A stretch of DNA of 64,000 bases from WTFY01 sp965220875. Its GTDB lineage: Bacteria; Pseudomonadota; Gammaproteobacteria; UBA4575. Of the stretch, positions 18,202-27,148 are shown piece by piece (the stretch's first letter is position 1; each line of letters opens with the position of its first letter). The stretch lies in NCBI GenBank assembly GCA_965220875.1, contig OZ244849.1, positions 248,001 through 312,000 on the forward strand, in the 5' to 3' direction. The notes under the pieces are model-generated. The model saw only the letters and a list, made by a program, of their open reading frames with translations, did no database searches and was not told the DNA's origin. Position numbers and translations under genes: made by a program.

Positions 18202-18721
18202 GATTGAACTCCCCAAATACAATTAGCCTGCCTGCGTCGCATTGGCAAGCATAGGAGCCAGAGTAGTCAAATATCATCTTGACGTCAATTTGACCGTGAT
18301 TTAGCCCAGTACTTATTTTAAACAAATATAATTCGCCAATTTCCCGGCTACTTTCGTATCCATCTTGAATGCAAATAGCAGGACGGCATGTTGCGCCCAC
18401 ATTCAGGCCGAAGGTTGTGATTTCAGAACCGCCACGGCATGCCGAAGCTGCATGCCAGCCCGCAGTACAAGCTCGGCACTGAGCTATGCAGGAAAACAGG
18501 TCAAGGCGAATCCGCATGGGAAAGACCGCCCTAGTATGTACTGATAATACACTTATTGTTCTTTCCTAATCCGAGTTAACCGAATACCATATGGTGAGGC
18601 TATCAGACTTTGTTCAGCATCTTACTCGGGCCCGAAATTCTCTGTAATTCAGAGTTTGATGACTGACAACCCGAAAGCTGTTACTCGCTTAAAATCCAGA
18701 ACATTCTAAGACTACCCAGAT
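18202..18721. other. Gap of 520 bases between mlaC and yrbG
   Basis: In relatives mlaF, mlaE and mlaD lie here or in this interval's equivalent. I tried to read MlaD motifs on the minus strand and could not find them. A small hairpin CTCTG/CAGAG lies at 18640-18654. The interval should hold the divergent promoters for mlaC and the yrbG-kdsC-lpt run, but no convincing hexamers were identified. It could be a decayed remnant of the mla genes. Confidence 0.4.
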
Positions 18722-19684
18722 ATGTACCTATTCGTTGCGGCACTCTTGGCAGGTTTTTTGCTGCTCATGTGGAGTGCTAATCAGCTGGTAAACAGTGCTT
18801 CCAATCTACGACAACACCTGAACGTGTCGGGGTACATCATCGGATTTCTGGTTCTGGGATTCGGAACCTCAGCACCCGAGCTGCTGGTCTCCGGTTTCTC
18901 TGCTTGGCAAGGCAATCCGGGCCTGGCAATCGGAAATGCCCTGGGATCAAACTCCACCAATATTTTACTGGTCCTGGGTGTGGCGTTATGCATGGCTCCG
19001 CTTCATCTGAACAGAAACACGCTATACGCGGGCTTCATGATTCTCCTTGCAGCAACCTCATTGTTTGCCGGGTTAATATTCGATCAACGGCTACAGTTCC
19101 ATGACGGGCTGATCCTGCTTTTGACGCTGCTGGTCATTCTGATTTACAAAGCACGTCTAGGACCTCAAGAACAAGTTGAAGAACCCTCCGGGCAGGCACT
19201 CAGCACCCAAAGCGGGCTGAGACTCCTGTTGGCAAAAATTCTAATCAGCCTGGTGTTGCTGATACTCAGTTCAAAGCTGGTAGTTTGGAGTTCCGTCTCG
19301 ATTGCAGAATACCTTGGAACAAGTGACCTGATAATAGGACTTACAATCGTGGCAATCGGAACCAGCCTGCCGGAACTCGCAACATGTATCACGTGTGCCC
19401 TGAAAAAGCAGAGTGAGCTAGTTCTGGGAAATATCATAGGCTCAAATATTTTTAATACGCTTGGAGTAGTCGGCACTGCAAGCCTGATTTCTGCCTATGA
19501 TGTTCCACGCGAGATATTTGTGCGTGATCTCCCTACAATGTCAGCTGCAACAGCAGTATTGTTGATTTTGGCTCTGGCCTGTTTGCGCACTGGAAGGATT
19601 CCTAGAGGAGGCTTCGGAGTTATATTTGTAGCGTCCTATATCGCATACATACTCATTGTTTATCAGCAATCCGTACAAGTGTAA
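18722..19684 (+). CDS. yrbG: Calcium/sodium:cation antiporter YrbG (CaCA family)
   Basis: A 320-aa inner-membrane antiporter with about ten helices and the two inverted CaCA alpha repeats: GFGTSAPELLVSG in the first half and VAIGTSLPELATC in the second, each followed by a GNALGSN or GNIIGSN segment. E. coli YrbG resembles Na+/Ca2+ exchangers; its physiological ion is not certain. In E. coli yrbG is followed by kdsD and kdsC; here kdsD is missing and kdsC follows directly. Confidence 0.9.
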   Translation: MYLFVAALLAGFLLLMWSANQLVNSASNLRQHLNVSGYIIGFLVLGFGTSAPELLVSGFSAWQGNPGLAIGNALGSNSTNILLVLGVALCMAPLHLNRNTLYAGFMILLAATSLFAGLIFDQRLQFHDGLILLLTLLVILIYKARLGPQEQVEEPSGQALSTQSGLRLLLAKILISLVLLILSSKLVVWSSVSIAEYLGTSDLIIGLTIVAIGTSLPELATCITCALKKQSELVLGNIIGSNIFNTLGVVGTASLISAYDVPREIFVRDLPTMSAATAVLLILALACLRTGRIPRGGFGVIFVASYIAYILIVYQQSVQV

Positions 19685-19706
19685 CTACAGGTCTACAGCA
19701 TCACTA

Positions 19707-20240
19707 ATGAAAATACCAGATACAGTCTACGAACGTGCCAAGGCAATTCGCCTTGTACTGTTTGATGTAGACGGTGTATTTACGGATGGAAATATCTACA
19801 TTGATTCCCATGGCACTGAGACAAAAGCCTTTAACACGCATGATGGACACGGGATTCGGCTACTTTTGCACTATGGTTTTGAGGTTGGCGTAATTACTGG
19901 TCGAACATCCAAAGCGCTCGAGTACCGAATGCAAGACCTGACAGTCAAACATGTATACCAGGGCTGCAAGGACAAATACCTTGCATTCCAGGATTTGTTG
20001 TCAAAATTGCATATGGACGAGAAGCAGGCAGCATACGTAGGAGATGACATTTTTGATTTGCAGGTCATGTCGCGGTGCGGTCTGGCAATTGCAGTGGCAA
20101 ACGCACATTCATCTGTAAAGAAGCATGCGCAATTGCAAACAGCCCGTGCAGGCGGACATGGTGCAGTAAGGGAAGTATGTGAACTTCTGCTAGATGCACA
20201 AGGTCTGCTGGACGAAGCCATATCCTATAACCTGCGTTGA
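19707..20240 (+). CDS. kdsC: 3-deoxy-D-manno-octulosonate 8-phosphate phosphatase KdsC
   Basis: KdsC removes the phosphate from KDO-8-phosphate in LPS core synthesis. It is a 177-aa HAD phosphatase of the C0 (capless) class with LFDVDGVFTDGNIYID, GVITGRTSKALEYR and VGDDIFDLQVMSRCGLAIAV. The start at 19707 begins MKIPDTVYERA; an upstream in-frame codon only adds residues overlapping yrbG. First of kdsC-lptC-lptA-lptB. Confidence 0.95.
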   Translation: MKIPDTVYERAKAIRLVLFDVDGVFTDGNIYIDSHGTETKAFNTHDGHGIRLLLHYGFEVGVITGRTSKALEYRMQDLTVKHVYQGCKDKYLAFQDLLSKLHMDEKQAAYVGDDIFDLQVMSRCGLAIAVANAHSSVKKHAQLQTARAGGHGAVREVCELLLDAQGLLDEAISYNLR

Positions 20241-20255
20241 ACCGCAGAGTCTAGC

Positions 20256-20822
20256 ATGCAGTCAAGGCTGGTTTGGACAGGTTGTTTGATTGTAGCCGGC
20301 GCTGCCATTGCCCTGTGGTTTTTAGGTCAACGTGACTCAGCGGTCAATGTTATAGAACAAGCGACCTTGACAGACACACCTTCTGTACGTTTCACGAATG
20401 TGGAAATGCAAATCAATGGCATGGACGGCAGACCTCAATACAGGCTGCTGGCATCTGAATATCGCGTCTATGAAGATGAACAACGGAGCGAGTTTGATCT
20501 TCCTGATATTACCCTCTATGATAGTGATGGAGACCCAATTCACGCTCATGCACTTCGTGGAGAAACAAACAATTACACCAGCGTAATTGTTTTGACAGGT
20601 GATGTCAGAATCACTCGGGCAAAGCGTGATGCCAGTCCACACCCGTTGAATATCACAATGGATACTCTGACAGTATTCCCTGACGAACAGCGTGCCCATA
20701 CTGATTCAGCCATCAAGGCCACACTCGGTTCACAAATGTTTTCGTCACAGGGAATGAGCCTGGACTTAAAAACAAAAGTGTTGCTTTTACACAGCAATGT
20801 AGAAAGTACTTATGAACCTTAG
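20256..20822 (+). CDS. lptC: LPS export protein LptC
   Basis: LptC is an inner-membrane-anchored periplasmic protein that takes LPS from LptB2FG and hands it to LptA. The 188-aa product has one N-terminal membrane helix (LVWTGCLIVAGAAIALWFLG) and a beta-jellyroll rich in alternating hydrophobics, with DIKD-like periodicity weak at sequence level. Position between kdsC and lptA, with an 11-base overlap into lptA, makes the assignment safe. Confidence 0.9.
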   Translation: MQSRLVWTGCLIVAGAAIALWFLGQRDSAVNVIEQATLTDTPSVRFTNVEMQINGMDGRPQYRLLASEYRVYEDEQRSEFDLPDITLYDSDGDPIHAHALRGETNNYTSVIVLTGDVRITRAKRDASPHPLNITMDTLTVFPDEQRAHTDSAIKATLGSQMFSSQGMSLDLKTKVLLLHSNVESTYEP

Positions 20823-21342
20823 ACACATACTGTGTTCATCCTATGTGATCGCGTTGATTGTATGTAGCACTTCCCTCTGGGCTTACTCTGATGATTCGAG
20901 CAAACCGGTTAAAATCAAGGCTGACTCGGCTGAAATTAATGAAAACACCGGAACCAGCACATATCGAGGTAATGTCAGAATCTCGCAAGGCAGTATACTG
21001 CTCACCGGTGACAAAGTAGTGCTTGAAACCATTGACAAGAAAATTCACAAGATAACATCCGAGGGCAGTCTGTGCACATTCAGGCAAGTAAAGGACGATG
21101 GTAAAACTGTACACGCACAGGCTGAAAAAATGGTCTATACCGTAGGTAAAAAGCAGGTCGTATTGTCCAAAAATGCCAAGCTCACAGAAGGCGGCAATAC
21201 TTTTGCCAGTGATAGAATTGTCTATCATGTCGACAAGAAGACTGTCAGCGGGGGGAGCCTTAGTGGAAACGAAAGGGTCAATATTACAATTCTTCCAGAA
21301 ACCCCTGATGGGGAAAACCAGACAAACTCTGCTGGTCAATGA
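20812..21342 (+). CDS. lptA: LPS transport periplasmic protein LptA
   Basis: LptA forms the periplasmic bridge that carries LPS to the outer membrane. It has a signal peptide ending near SLWAYSDD and an OstA-type beta-jellyroll: IKADSAEINENTGTSTYRGN, GSILLTGDKVVLE, AEKMVYTVGKKQVVL. Length 176 aa is typical. Its start overlaps lptC. Confidence 0.92.
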   Translation: MNLRHILCSSYVIALIVCSTSLWAYSDDSSKPVKIKADSAEINENTGTSTYRGNVRISQGSILLTGDKVVLETIDKKIHKITSEGSLCTFRQVKDDGKTVHAQAEKMVYTVGKKQVVLSKNAKLTEGGNTFASDRIVYHVDKKTVSGGSLSGNERVNITILPETPDGENQTNSAGQ

Positions 21343-21380
21343 TTGGGCCTGCTGGGCTCCAAGATTCTACCACCTGTAGA

Positions 21381-22112
21381 ATGAATAGCCTGCATGCACA
21401 AAATTTACGCAAGAGCTTCAATGCGCATGTGGCTGTTGACCATGCCAGCCTGAACGTCCAATCCGGTGAAATAGTGGGTTTGCTGGGTCCAAATGGTGCA
21501 GGGAAAACGACATGTTTTTACATGCTTGCTGGATTGTTACGTTCTAACAAGGGAAAAATTACCTTAAACAATCTTGATATCACACGCATGCCTATGCACG
21601 TGCGTGCCAGGCATGGGATAGGATACCTGCCTCAGGAACCATCAATTTTCCGTGGCCTAACCGTTGAACAGAACGTCATGACGGGTCTCGAAGCACGAAG
21701 TGACTTAAAAAAAAGCCAGCGTGCACCACTGTGTGATTCGCTGCTAGCTGAACTCAGGATTGAAAAGATCCGCAACTACAAGGGGGCTCGGTTATCAGGA
21801 GGAGAAAGGCGGCGTACAGAAATTGCACGTGCGCTGGCCATGAAACCGAAGTTCATACTACTTGATGAACCGTTTACAGGAGTGGACCCTATTTCAGTCA
21901 AAGACATACAGCGCATACTCAAGGACTTGTGTGAAAAAAGAATAGGTTTGCTGATTACCGACCACAATGTACGGGAAACACTCAGTATCTGTAATCGCGC
22001 ATATATCCTGAGCGACGGCCACATCCTGGCAGAAGGTACCCCAACGAGCATACTAGGCAACCAAAGGGTACAAGATGTTTATCTAGGCAAGAACTTTTCT
22101 CTTCCTGAATAG
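21381..22112 (+). CDS. lptB: LPS export ATP-binding protein LptB
   Basis: LptB is the ATPase of the LptB2FG LPS extractor. The ABC motifs are Walker A GPNGAGKTT, Q-loop LPQEPSIFRGLT, signature LSGGERRRTEIARAL, Walker B FILLDEPFTGVDP and the switch histidine in LLITDHNVRE. The ATG at 21381 (MNSLHAQNL) is preferred over an upstream start at 21339 because it fits the family; the 243-aa length matches. rpoN follows. Confidence 0.96.
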   Translation: MNSLHAQNLRKSFNAHVAVDHASLNVQSGEIVGLLGPNGAGKTTCFYMLAGLLRSNKGKITLNNLDITRMPMHVRARHGIGYLPQEPSIFRGLTVEQNVMTGLEARSDLKKSQRAPLCDSLLAELRIEKIRNYKGARLSGGERRRTEIARALAMKPKFILLDEPFTGVDPISVKDIQRILKDLCEKRIGLLITDHNVRETLSICNRAYILSDGHILAEGTPTSILGNQRVQDVYLGKNFSLPE

Positions 22113-22241
22113 CTGACTGAATACAGCCTTTCTCGACAACTGATTTTAAAATCGTACTCCACCACATGGCAGGCTTTGCAGCCTTGGAGGCTATCAGCAT
22201 TATTTCTCAACGCAGAGCAATTTTCATGCCATAATTCAAGG

Positions 22242-23693
22242 ATGCTCAAACCCTCACTTCAAGTGCGTTTAAGTCAACAGTTGACCATGACGCAACAGCT
22301 AAGGCAGGCAATTCGCCTGTTGCAGCTGTCATCTTTGGAACTCAGAGCCGAAATCCAAGAGGCATATGAATCAAACCCCATGCTGGAGACAGAAGAAAGC
22401 AATGAGTCTGAAACGCATACGATAAAAAATGGAGAATCAGAGCATGCTGACCAACTTAGACAGGATGTCAAATTTGAGACACAACCAGCAGAAAGCATGC
22501 TGGAAAACCAGTGGGACGACTTTTATGAGGCTTCATATGTACCTGTAAGCGGCAGTCGTCACAAGAACAATGACTACTTTGATTATCTGGAAACACAGGA
22601 TGCTGCAGACCAGGACTCGCTTCAAAATCACTTGCTGTGGCAACTTGGTCTAAGTTCTATGTCCAGCCGAGACCTCATGATTGCATTGACTTTGGTCAAT
22701 GCGCTGGATGAATCTGGTTATCTGCAGGAGTCTCTGGAAAGTATCCATAGTAACCTGAACCAGGATATTGAACTGGATGAAATTGAGGCAGTACTTAAAT
22801 TTGTTCAAAGCCTAGACCCGGTCGGCTGTGGTACGAGATGTCTCCAGGAATGCTTGGAGGTACAGTTGCAACAAGTTCCCGACAGTACGCCCTTTCTGGC
22901 TCAGGCAAAGTCTATTGTAAACAAGTACCTCGACCTGGTTGGGATGAAGGACTATGAAAGACTCTCAACTCAGTGCGGGTATAGCGAAGAAGAAATTTCA
23001 AATGCAATTTCACTAATACAGTCTTTGCACCCCAAACCAGGTGACTTGATCAATACACAGATATCCGGATACATAGTACCTGATGTGTATGTCGAAAGGT
23101 GTGAGGGTGTCTGGCGTGTAAGACTGAACTCTGATGCAACCCCGAGACTAAGCATCAATAATGTATATTCAGGTATGATCAAAAACCTGGTGAACAGTGA
23201 AGCAGACTACATGCGTAGCCAGTTGCAGGAAGCACGATGGCTGATAAAGAGTGTGCAGCATCGAAATAAAACTCTGCTGAGTGTTGCAACTTCCATAGTC
23301 AGACATCAAAAAGCCTTTTTCGAGTACGGTGAAGAGGCAATGAAGCCCTTGGTATTGAAAGATATTGCCAAAGAACTGGATCTACATGAGTCTACCATCT
23401 CACGAATTACCACCAACAAATACATGGACTCACCTAGAGGGGTCTATGAGTTCAAATATTTTTTTTCAAGTCACGTCAAGACAAAAGAAGGAGGAACATG
23501 CTCAGCTACAGCAATCAAGGCATTGATAAAAAAGCTTGTCAAAGAAGAAAGTAGGGAAAAACCTTTGAGCGATAGCAAGATAGCCGCCCTGTTGAAGCAA
23601 AAGGGTGTCCGTGTAGCGCGCCGAACGATTGCCAAATATCGTGAATCCCTAGCTATTCCTCCGTCCAATGAGCGCAGGGGGTTCCATAAATAG
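22242..23693 (+). CDS. rpoN: RNA polymerase sigma-54 factor RpoN
   Basis: RpoN directs polymerase to -24/-12 promoters and needs AAA+ activators. The start at 22242 gives the canonical N-terminus MLKPSLQVRLSQQLTMTQQL (region I, glutamine/leucine-rich), followed by an acidic region II, the core-binding domain and the C-terminal RpoN box ARRTIAKYRE. Length 483 aa. No sigma-54 activator or clear -24/-12 site was noticed in the window. Confidence 0.96.
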   Translation: MLKPSLQVRLSQQLTMTQQLRQAIRLLQLSSLELRAEIQEAYESNPMLETEESNESETHTIKNGESEHADQLRQDVKFETQPAESMLENQWDDFYEASYVPVSGSRHKNNDYFDYLETQDAADQDSLQNHLLWQLGLSSMSSRDLMIALTLVNALDESGYLQESLESIHSNLNQDIELDEIEAVLKFVQSLDPVGCGTRCLQECLEVQLQQVPDSTPFLAQAKSIVNKYLDLVGMKDYERLSTQCGYSEEEISNAISLIQSLHPKPGDLINTQISGYIVPDVYVERCEGVWRVRLNSDATPRLSINNVYSGMIKNLVNSEADYMRSQLQEARWLIKSVQHRNKTLLSVATSIVRHQKAFFEYGEEAMKPLVLKDIAKELDLHESTISRITTNKYMDSPRGVYEFKYFFSSHVKTKEGGTCSATAIKALIKKLVKEESREKPLSDSKIAALLKQKGVRVARRTIAKYRESLAIPPSNERRGFHK

Positions 23694-23748
23694 ATTTTTA
23701 TGCCGTGTTCAGGCTTAACACTTTCTGCACAATATATAAGGAATAATT

Positions 23749-24069
23749 ATGCAAATCGATATCACAGGTCATCACCTCAAAGTGACAGATGCGTTAAGAC
23801 AATATGTCGAAAAGAAGTTCAAACGGATAACAAAGCATTTTGATCATGTAATTGACATCCATGTCGTACTGACAGTTGAAAAACTGACTCACAAGGCCGA
23901 AGCCTCTTTGCATGTTCGTGGCAACAAGATCTTCGCCAACTCAAATAACGAAGGTATGTATGCCGCGGTTGATTCCCTGGTTGACAAACTGGATCGTCAG
24001 ATCGTCAAGCATAAAGAAAAGGTAAAAGACCACCACCAGAGTGAAGCAAGACGTCACATTGCGCATTGA
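23749..24069 (+). CDS. hpf: Ribosome hibernation promoting factor, short form
   Basis: HPF binds the 30S decoding site and helps dimerise idle ribosomes. The 106-aa protein has the S30AE fold with MQIDITGHHLKVTDALRQYV and HKAEASLHVRGNKIFA; the C-terminal long-HPF dimerisation domain is absent. A good AAGGAA site precedes the ATG. Position rpoN-hpf-ptsN is conserved. Confidence 0.95.
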   Translation: MQIDITGHHLKVTDALRQYVEKKFKRITKHFDHVIDIHVVLTVEKLTHKAEASLHVRGNKIFANSNNEGMYAAVDSLVDKLDRQIVKHKEKVKDHHQSEARRHIAH

Positions 24070-24087
24070 CAACTTATTTTTCATCCC

Positions 24088-24555
24088 ATGTTGCTCAAGG
24101 ACTACATCTCTGAAGAAGGGATAATTTTTGCATCTGCTGTCAGCAGCAAAAAAAGAGCGCTGGAACTCCTCAGCGAAACACTTGCCAAGCAAGCTTCTGG
24201 ACTAACAAAAAGCAAGGTTTTGAATGCGTTACTGGCTCGCGAGAAACTGGGGTGTACCGGGCTTGGCAAAGGGATTGCAATCCCGCATTGCAGGCTTGCA
24301 GGTATTGATAATATCCATGTGGCCATGCTTAAGCTGAAAGAAGGGGTTGAATTTGAGTCCAGTGATGACCTTCCAGTCAAATTTCTATTTTGCATGGTAG
24401 TTCCTGAGCAAGCTGCTGAAGATCAGCTTCAACTGCTGGCAGGCCTTGCCACACTTCTGAATAACAACAAAGTTCGCCAGTCCATTGAAAAATGCTACCA
24501 TGCGGAGTGCCTCTACGAACTGCTTTGCCAAGATCCACAGGGTCTTGCAACTTAG
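24088..24555 (+). CDS. ptsN: Nitrogen PTS EIIA component PtsN
   Basis: PtsN (EIIA-Ntr) is the terminal phospho-acceptor of the nitrogen PTS and regulates, for example, potassium and phosphate sensing by its phosphorylation state. The 155-aa protein has the fructose-type EIIA fold with the phosphorylated histidine in GIAIPHCRL and REKLGCTGLGKG. HPr and Enzyme I are encoded 2-4 kb downstream, but the dedicated PtsP (EI-Ntr) is not seen here. Confidence 0.94.
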   Translation: MLLKDYISEEGIIFASAVSSKKRALELLSETLAKQASGLTKSKVLNALLAREKLGCTGLGKGIAIPHCRLAGIDNIHVAMLKLKEGVEFESSDDLPVKFLFCMVVPEQAAEDQLQLLAGLATLLNNNKVRQSIEKCYHAECLYELLCQDPQGLAT

Positions 24556-24649
24556 CCTCCAAAATTGAGTATTTCGTGATAACTCACTGTTGTGTGTATG
24601 TGAAACAGTAGCTAGTTGTACGCCTGATGACAGGATTGAGGAAAACCCG

Positions 24650-25579
24650 GTGGGCTTGACTGCTAGAGACCTGTTCTCAAGGAAAGAAAATGATTTGAAA
24701 CTCACGTGGTGGGCAGGGAATGAATCCTGTGGGAAAACGTTCACGCGGCTTCCATACACTTATTCAAATTTAGGCCTGGTTGGCTATTTCAATCCAACGC
24801 GTCTGAATCAGGCACAGATTCTTGGCATGGCAGAGCTTGAATTCCTCCTGGAAACAGAGCCTGCTGTCACGGAAGCTATATTGCACCGGCTCTTCAAGGG
24901 AAAATCAGCAGCAGTTTTTGTCTGTGATGATCTAAAACCTCCCAAGATATTCAAAAGATACTCGGAAGAATACGATCTTCCGGTTATATGCTCCCAGCTT
25001 GCAGGTGATCAGCTAATTGATCAGCTATTGCAGTTCCTGTCAGAAGCGCTTGCTGAAAACACTATTTTGCATGGAGTGTTCCTCGAAATTGTAGGTGTAG
25101 GTGTGCTGATTACAGGACAAAGTGGACTGGGAAAAAGCGAACTTGCGCTGGATCTAGTGAGCAGAGGAAACCGCCTGATTGCGGATGACGCCCCAGAATT
25201 CACACGCAGTACACAAAACGAAATTTATGGTACTTGTCCGGGTTTGCTAAAAAACTTCCTTGAAGTTCGAGGACTCGGAATATTAAATATACGCAAGATG
25301 TATGGAGCCAAGGCTATCAAACTTGATCAAAAGCTTGAATTGATTATTAAACTACTCAATCCAAGTCAGGGCACTTCAGAGGGCGAGGACCGAAGCAAGT
25401 TAATGGAAAGGAAAATCGAGGTACTTGGTATCAGCATCCCCTTCATTCCTCTTGCAGTGGTTCCAGGTAGAAACCTGGCGGTTCTAGTTGAAGCTGCAGT
25501 TCGTGATCACTTGCTTATCAAACAAGGCTATATCGCCAGCAAGGACCTTAGTAAAAAACAGAAAAAATTGATGCAGTAA
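24650..25579 (+). CDS. hprK: HPr kinase/phosphorylase HprK
   Basis: HprK phosphorylates HPr on the regulatory serine and reverses it. The P-loop GQSGLGKSELALDL, the capping aspartates in LIADDAPEF and the family signature EVRGLGILNIRKMYG are all present. The GTG start at 24650 was chosen because GAGG lies just upstream and the family N-terminus LTARDLF follows; an upstream TTG at 24590 adds unrelated residues. 309 aa. It is followed by rapZ after 6 bp. Confidence 0.92.
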   Translation: MGLTARDLFSRKENDLKLTWWAGNESCGKTFTRLPYTYSNLGLVGYFNPTRLNQAQILGMAELEFLLETEPAVTEAILHRLFKGKSAAVFVCDDLKPPKIFKRYSEEYDLPVICSQLAGDQLIDQLLQFLSEALAENTILHGVFLEIVGVGVLITGQSGLGKSELALDLVSRGNRLIADDAPEFTRSTQNEIYGTCPGLLKNFLEVRGLGILNIRKMYGAKAIKLDQKLELIIKLLNPSQGTSEGEDRSKLMERKIEVLGISIPFIPLAVVPGRNLAVLVEAAVRDHLLIKQGYIASKDLSKKQKKLMQ

Positions 25580-25585
25580 ACTCTG

Positions 25586-26449
25586 ATGAGACTCGTAATT
25601 GTGAGCGGCCTTTCAGGCTCTGGAAAATCAGTGACTATCAATACGCTTGAAGATAACGATTTTTACTGCATAGATAATCTGCCACTAAACATGCTCCCTA
25701 TTTGTATCGAACAGTTGACAGCAACCATGTCAAACTTTTATGAAAGAATCGCAATTGGAGTAGATGCACGCAGTGTAAGCCACGACGCCCAGGCATTTCC
25801 AAGTATCATCAAGAAGTTCAGACAGCAAGACTTCGATTTAGAGTTAGTATATTTGGAGGCCAGCGAAGAAACATTGATACAGCGTTACAGGGAAACCGGG
25901 CGCAAACATCCCTTCACCAAAAGTGGACTGCCACTCATCGACGCAATACATACTGAAAAACAGATCCTTGCAGAAGTGATCCTCCTTGCAGACATTAGTA
26001 TTGACACAACATCGACAAATGTAAGGCAGTTGCGTTCTATCGTCACAGATCAGGTTTGCAGGGACAAATCAGCAACGCTTACATTACTTTTACAGTCATT
26101 TGGCTTCAAGTACAGCGTGCCCAACGACTCAAATTATGTCTTCGATGTTCGATTTCTTCCCAACCCATACTGGGAACCTCATTTACGCAATCTGACTGGA
26201 TACCACCCAAAAGTCATTGAATACCTTCAGTCTCACGAAGAAGTGATACAAATGACCACCTCCATAGGGGATTTTATTGAGAGCTGGATTTCACATTTCT
26301 CTCGTGAAAGCCGGAACTACCTCTGTGTCTCCATAGGCTGCACCGGCGGGCAACACCGTTCGGTGCACATCACCGAGTTCCTTGCTGACCGTTTCAGAAA
26401 ATCAGCAGACAGGCATGTATTGGTCAGGCATCGCGATTTAAAATACTGA
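25586..26449 (+). CDS. rapZ: RNase adapter protein RapZ
   Basis: RapZ is a nucleotide-binding, RNA-binding protein that in E. coli guides RNase E to the sRNA GlmZ and so controls amino-sugar synthesis. The 287-aa product has Walker A GLSGSGKS, the DARS-like GVDARS segment and the C-terminal RNA-binding domain with CTGGQHRSVHITE. It is tightly packed in hprK-rapZ-EIIA-HPr-EI. Whether GlmZ-like sRNAs exist in this organism is unknown. Confidence 0.95.
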   Translation: MRLVIVSGLSGSGKSVTINTLEDNDFYCIDNLPLNMLPICIEQLTATMSNFYERIAIGVDARSVSHDAQAFPSIIKKFRQQDFDLELVYLEASEETLIQRYRETGRKHPFTKSGLPLIDAIHTEKQILAEVILLADISIDTTSTNVRQLRSIVTDQVCRDKSATLTLLLQSFGFKYSVPNDSNYVFDVRFLPNPYWEPHLRNLTGYHPKVIEYLQSHEEVIQMTTSIGDFIESWISHFSRESRNYLCVSIGCTGGQHRSVHITEFLADRFRKSADRHVLVRHRDLKY

Positions 26450-26450
26450 C

Positions 26451-26849
26451 ATGGCTGTATCTATTCTAACTGTCACACATGGCATTTTGGGCCATGAACT
26501 GATTGGCACAACCAAGTCCATGCTGAACTCATCCCTGCCTCTTGTATGCAAATCATTGTCAGTTACAAACACGTGTAATACAGATGAATTGCTATCCGCG
26601 GCTCAGGAACTATGCACTGAGATTGACCAGGGGGATGGTGTACTGGTTCTGACAGACATCTTTGGGTCCACGCCAAGCAACATTTGCAACAAGATTGACA
26701 CTGAGACGAATATACGAGTGCTTGCAGGACTAAGCCTTCCAATGCTGATTCGTACCATGAATTATCCGGACCTGAGCCTGGACAAGCTTGCTGAAAAAGC
26801 GCTCAGCGGTGCCCGCGACGGTATAGTTGACTGCAGCCTGAACAAGTAA
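26451..26849 (+). CDS. PTS mannose-family EIIA component
   Basis: A 132-aa EIIA-Man-fold protein with the phospho-acceptor histidine in LTVTHGILGHEL (His10) and LVLTDIFGSTPSN. In proteobacteria this stand-alone EIIA forms a chain with HPr and Enzyme I without any EIIB/EIIC permease, and is thought to be regulatory. It starts one base after the rapZ stop. Confidence 0.9.
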   Translation: MAVSILTVTHGILGHELIGTTKSMLNSSLPLVCKSLSVTNTCNTDELLSAAQELCTEIDQGDGVLVLTDIFGSTPSNICNKIDTETNIRVLAGLSLPMLIRTMNYPDLSLDKLAEKALSGARDGIVDCSLNK

Positions 26850-26854
26850 AGCAT

Positions 26855-27124
26855 GTGATCAGCAAGGAATTTACCATCGTTAACAAACTTGGGCTACATG
26901 CCCGGGCTGCCGCTAAGTTGGTTGCCATAGCTTCAACATTTGAAAGCAAGATTCTGATTGAAAAAGATAACCGAAATGTTAACGGGAAAAGCATCATGGG
27001 CGTCATGATGCTGGCGGCAGGTCAACATTCAACAGTCACCGTCACAACATCTGGTACTGATGAACAAGTGGCCATGGCCGCTATTGAAAACCTAATCAAC
27101 AATTATTTCGATGAAGAAGAGTAG
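26855..27124 (+). CDS. ptsH: Phosphocarrier protein HPr
   Basis: The 89-aa HPr accepts phosphate from Enzyme I on the histidine in KLGLHARAAAKLV and carries the HprK target serine in NGKSIMGVMML. Both sites are intact, so dual regulation is possible. Start codon is GTG. In such proteobacterial operons it is also called NPr or PtsH. Confidence 0.94.
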   Translation: MISKEFTIVNKLGLHARAAAKLVAIASTFESKILIEKDNRNVNGKSIMGVMMLAAGQHSTVTVTTSGTDEQVAMAAIENLINNYFDEEE

Positions 27125-27148
27125 ACTGCCCATGAACAGCTCAATACC

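Noticed and set aside
18092..18517. 141-codon minus-strand frame upstream of mlaC, tested as an MlaD remnant
   Set aside because: No MCE-domain motif could be read; most of it overlaps mlaC in another frame.
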